A stretch of DNA of 5,548 nt from Chryseobacterium gleum (GTDB lineage: Bacteria; Bacteroidota; Bacteroidia; Flavobacteriales_C; GCA-002722245), in contig CAMDPJ010000162.1 of assembly GCA_945903925.1 (NCBI GenBank), forward strand, positions 1-5,548. The letters run 5' to 3'. The translations under genes were made by a program, and so were the position numbers. The notes beneath the pieces were generated by a model. It searched no databases, was not told where the DNA came from, and saw only the letters and a program-made list of their open reading frames with translations. The stretch's first letter is position 1, and each line of letters begins with the position of its first letter. Shown here one piece after another: positions 5,337 to 5,548 of this stretch.

Positions 5337-5548
5337 TTAATTCACCTGCTCTTTCATGCTATTGTAAATTACCTCTTGTATGCGTGTTCTAATATTATAC
5401 TTGAGTAATTTGTTGGTGAGGTTGGCATTTGGATAAGTTCTATTGGCCAAGAAAATGTAAACAATTTGTTTATCAGGATCGGCCCATGCAATGGTCCCTG
5501 TAAATCCAGTATGGCCAAAGCTTTCTCTACTTACATAAGTGTAAGTCG
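5337..5548 (-). CDS. Serine hydrolase of beta-lactamase/DD-peptidase fold, C-terminal end only
   Basis: Only the last 69 full codons are visible, ending at TAA 5339-5337; the rest lies beyond the right edge. The segment includes FGHTGFTGT, in which HTG is the usual third motif (KTG equivalent) of class C beta-lactamase-like serine hydrolases. It continues as IAWADPDKQIVYIFLANRTY, the final beta-strands of that fold, then NIRTRIQEVIY, a helix near the C terminus. The pattern is close to what I recall from Bacteroidota proteins in which a family 3 glycoside hydrolase is fused to a C-terminal serine hydrolase, thought to act on cell-wall sugars or peptides outside the cytoplasm. The fused part cannot be seen here. 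The 76-nt gap after it (5261-5336) shows no clear terminator. Confidence 0.8.
   Translation of the reverse strand, partial: TYTYVSRESFGHTGFTGTIAWADPDKQIVYIFLANRTYPNANLTNKLLKYNIRTRIQEVIYNSMKEQVN

Overview
The window is AT-rich and every gene I can support lies on the minus strand. It reads as a Bacteroidota (Cytophaga-Flavobacterium-Bacteroides) chromosome. Three things suggest this: the gene order hisG-hisD-hisC, start sites with A-rich leaders and no clear Shine-Dalgarno, and a promoter of the group-specific form TTTG-19 nt-TAnnTTTG in front of the his genes. The two repeat families in the spacers also resemble interspersed repeats I recall from such genomes. The species cannot be named from this sequence.

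In transcription order (high to low coordinates), the first item is the C-terminal end of a serine hydrolase of the beta-lactamase/DD-peptidase fold (5337-5548). After a 76-nt gap comes an exported, probably outer-membrane beta-barrel protein of unknown function (4577-5260). One base past its stop codon starts a class III PLP aminotransferase of uncertain substrate (3394-4575).

A new transcription unit then begins, the histidine biosynthesis operon. Its promoter (3351-3381) starts 12 nt beyond the aminotransferase stop codon. It is followed by a 15-residue leader peptide with five consecutive histidines (hisL, 3284-3331), a leader RNA that can fold into alternative structures, and a GC-rich intrinsic terminator (3221-3247) ahead of hisG. 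This has the layout of a ribosome-mediated histidine attenuator: stalling at the His codons should free an antiterminator strand that overlaps the leader stop codon, while normal translation should let the terminator form. hisG (step 1), hisD (last two steps) and the start of hisC (cut by the window's left edge) follow.

Both spacers inside the his operon hold large palindromic repeats of two unrelated families: an imperfect 134-bp inverted repeat between hisG and hisD, and a 79-bp element with perfect 30-bp arms between hisD and hisC. Neither is followed by a U-run on the his strand, so they look like tolerated repeat insertions that may act as mRNA processing or stability structures, not terminators. 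The most interesting part of the window is the complete his attenuator (about 3183-3345).
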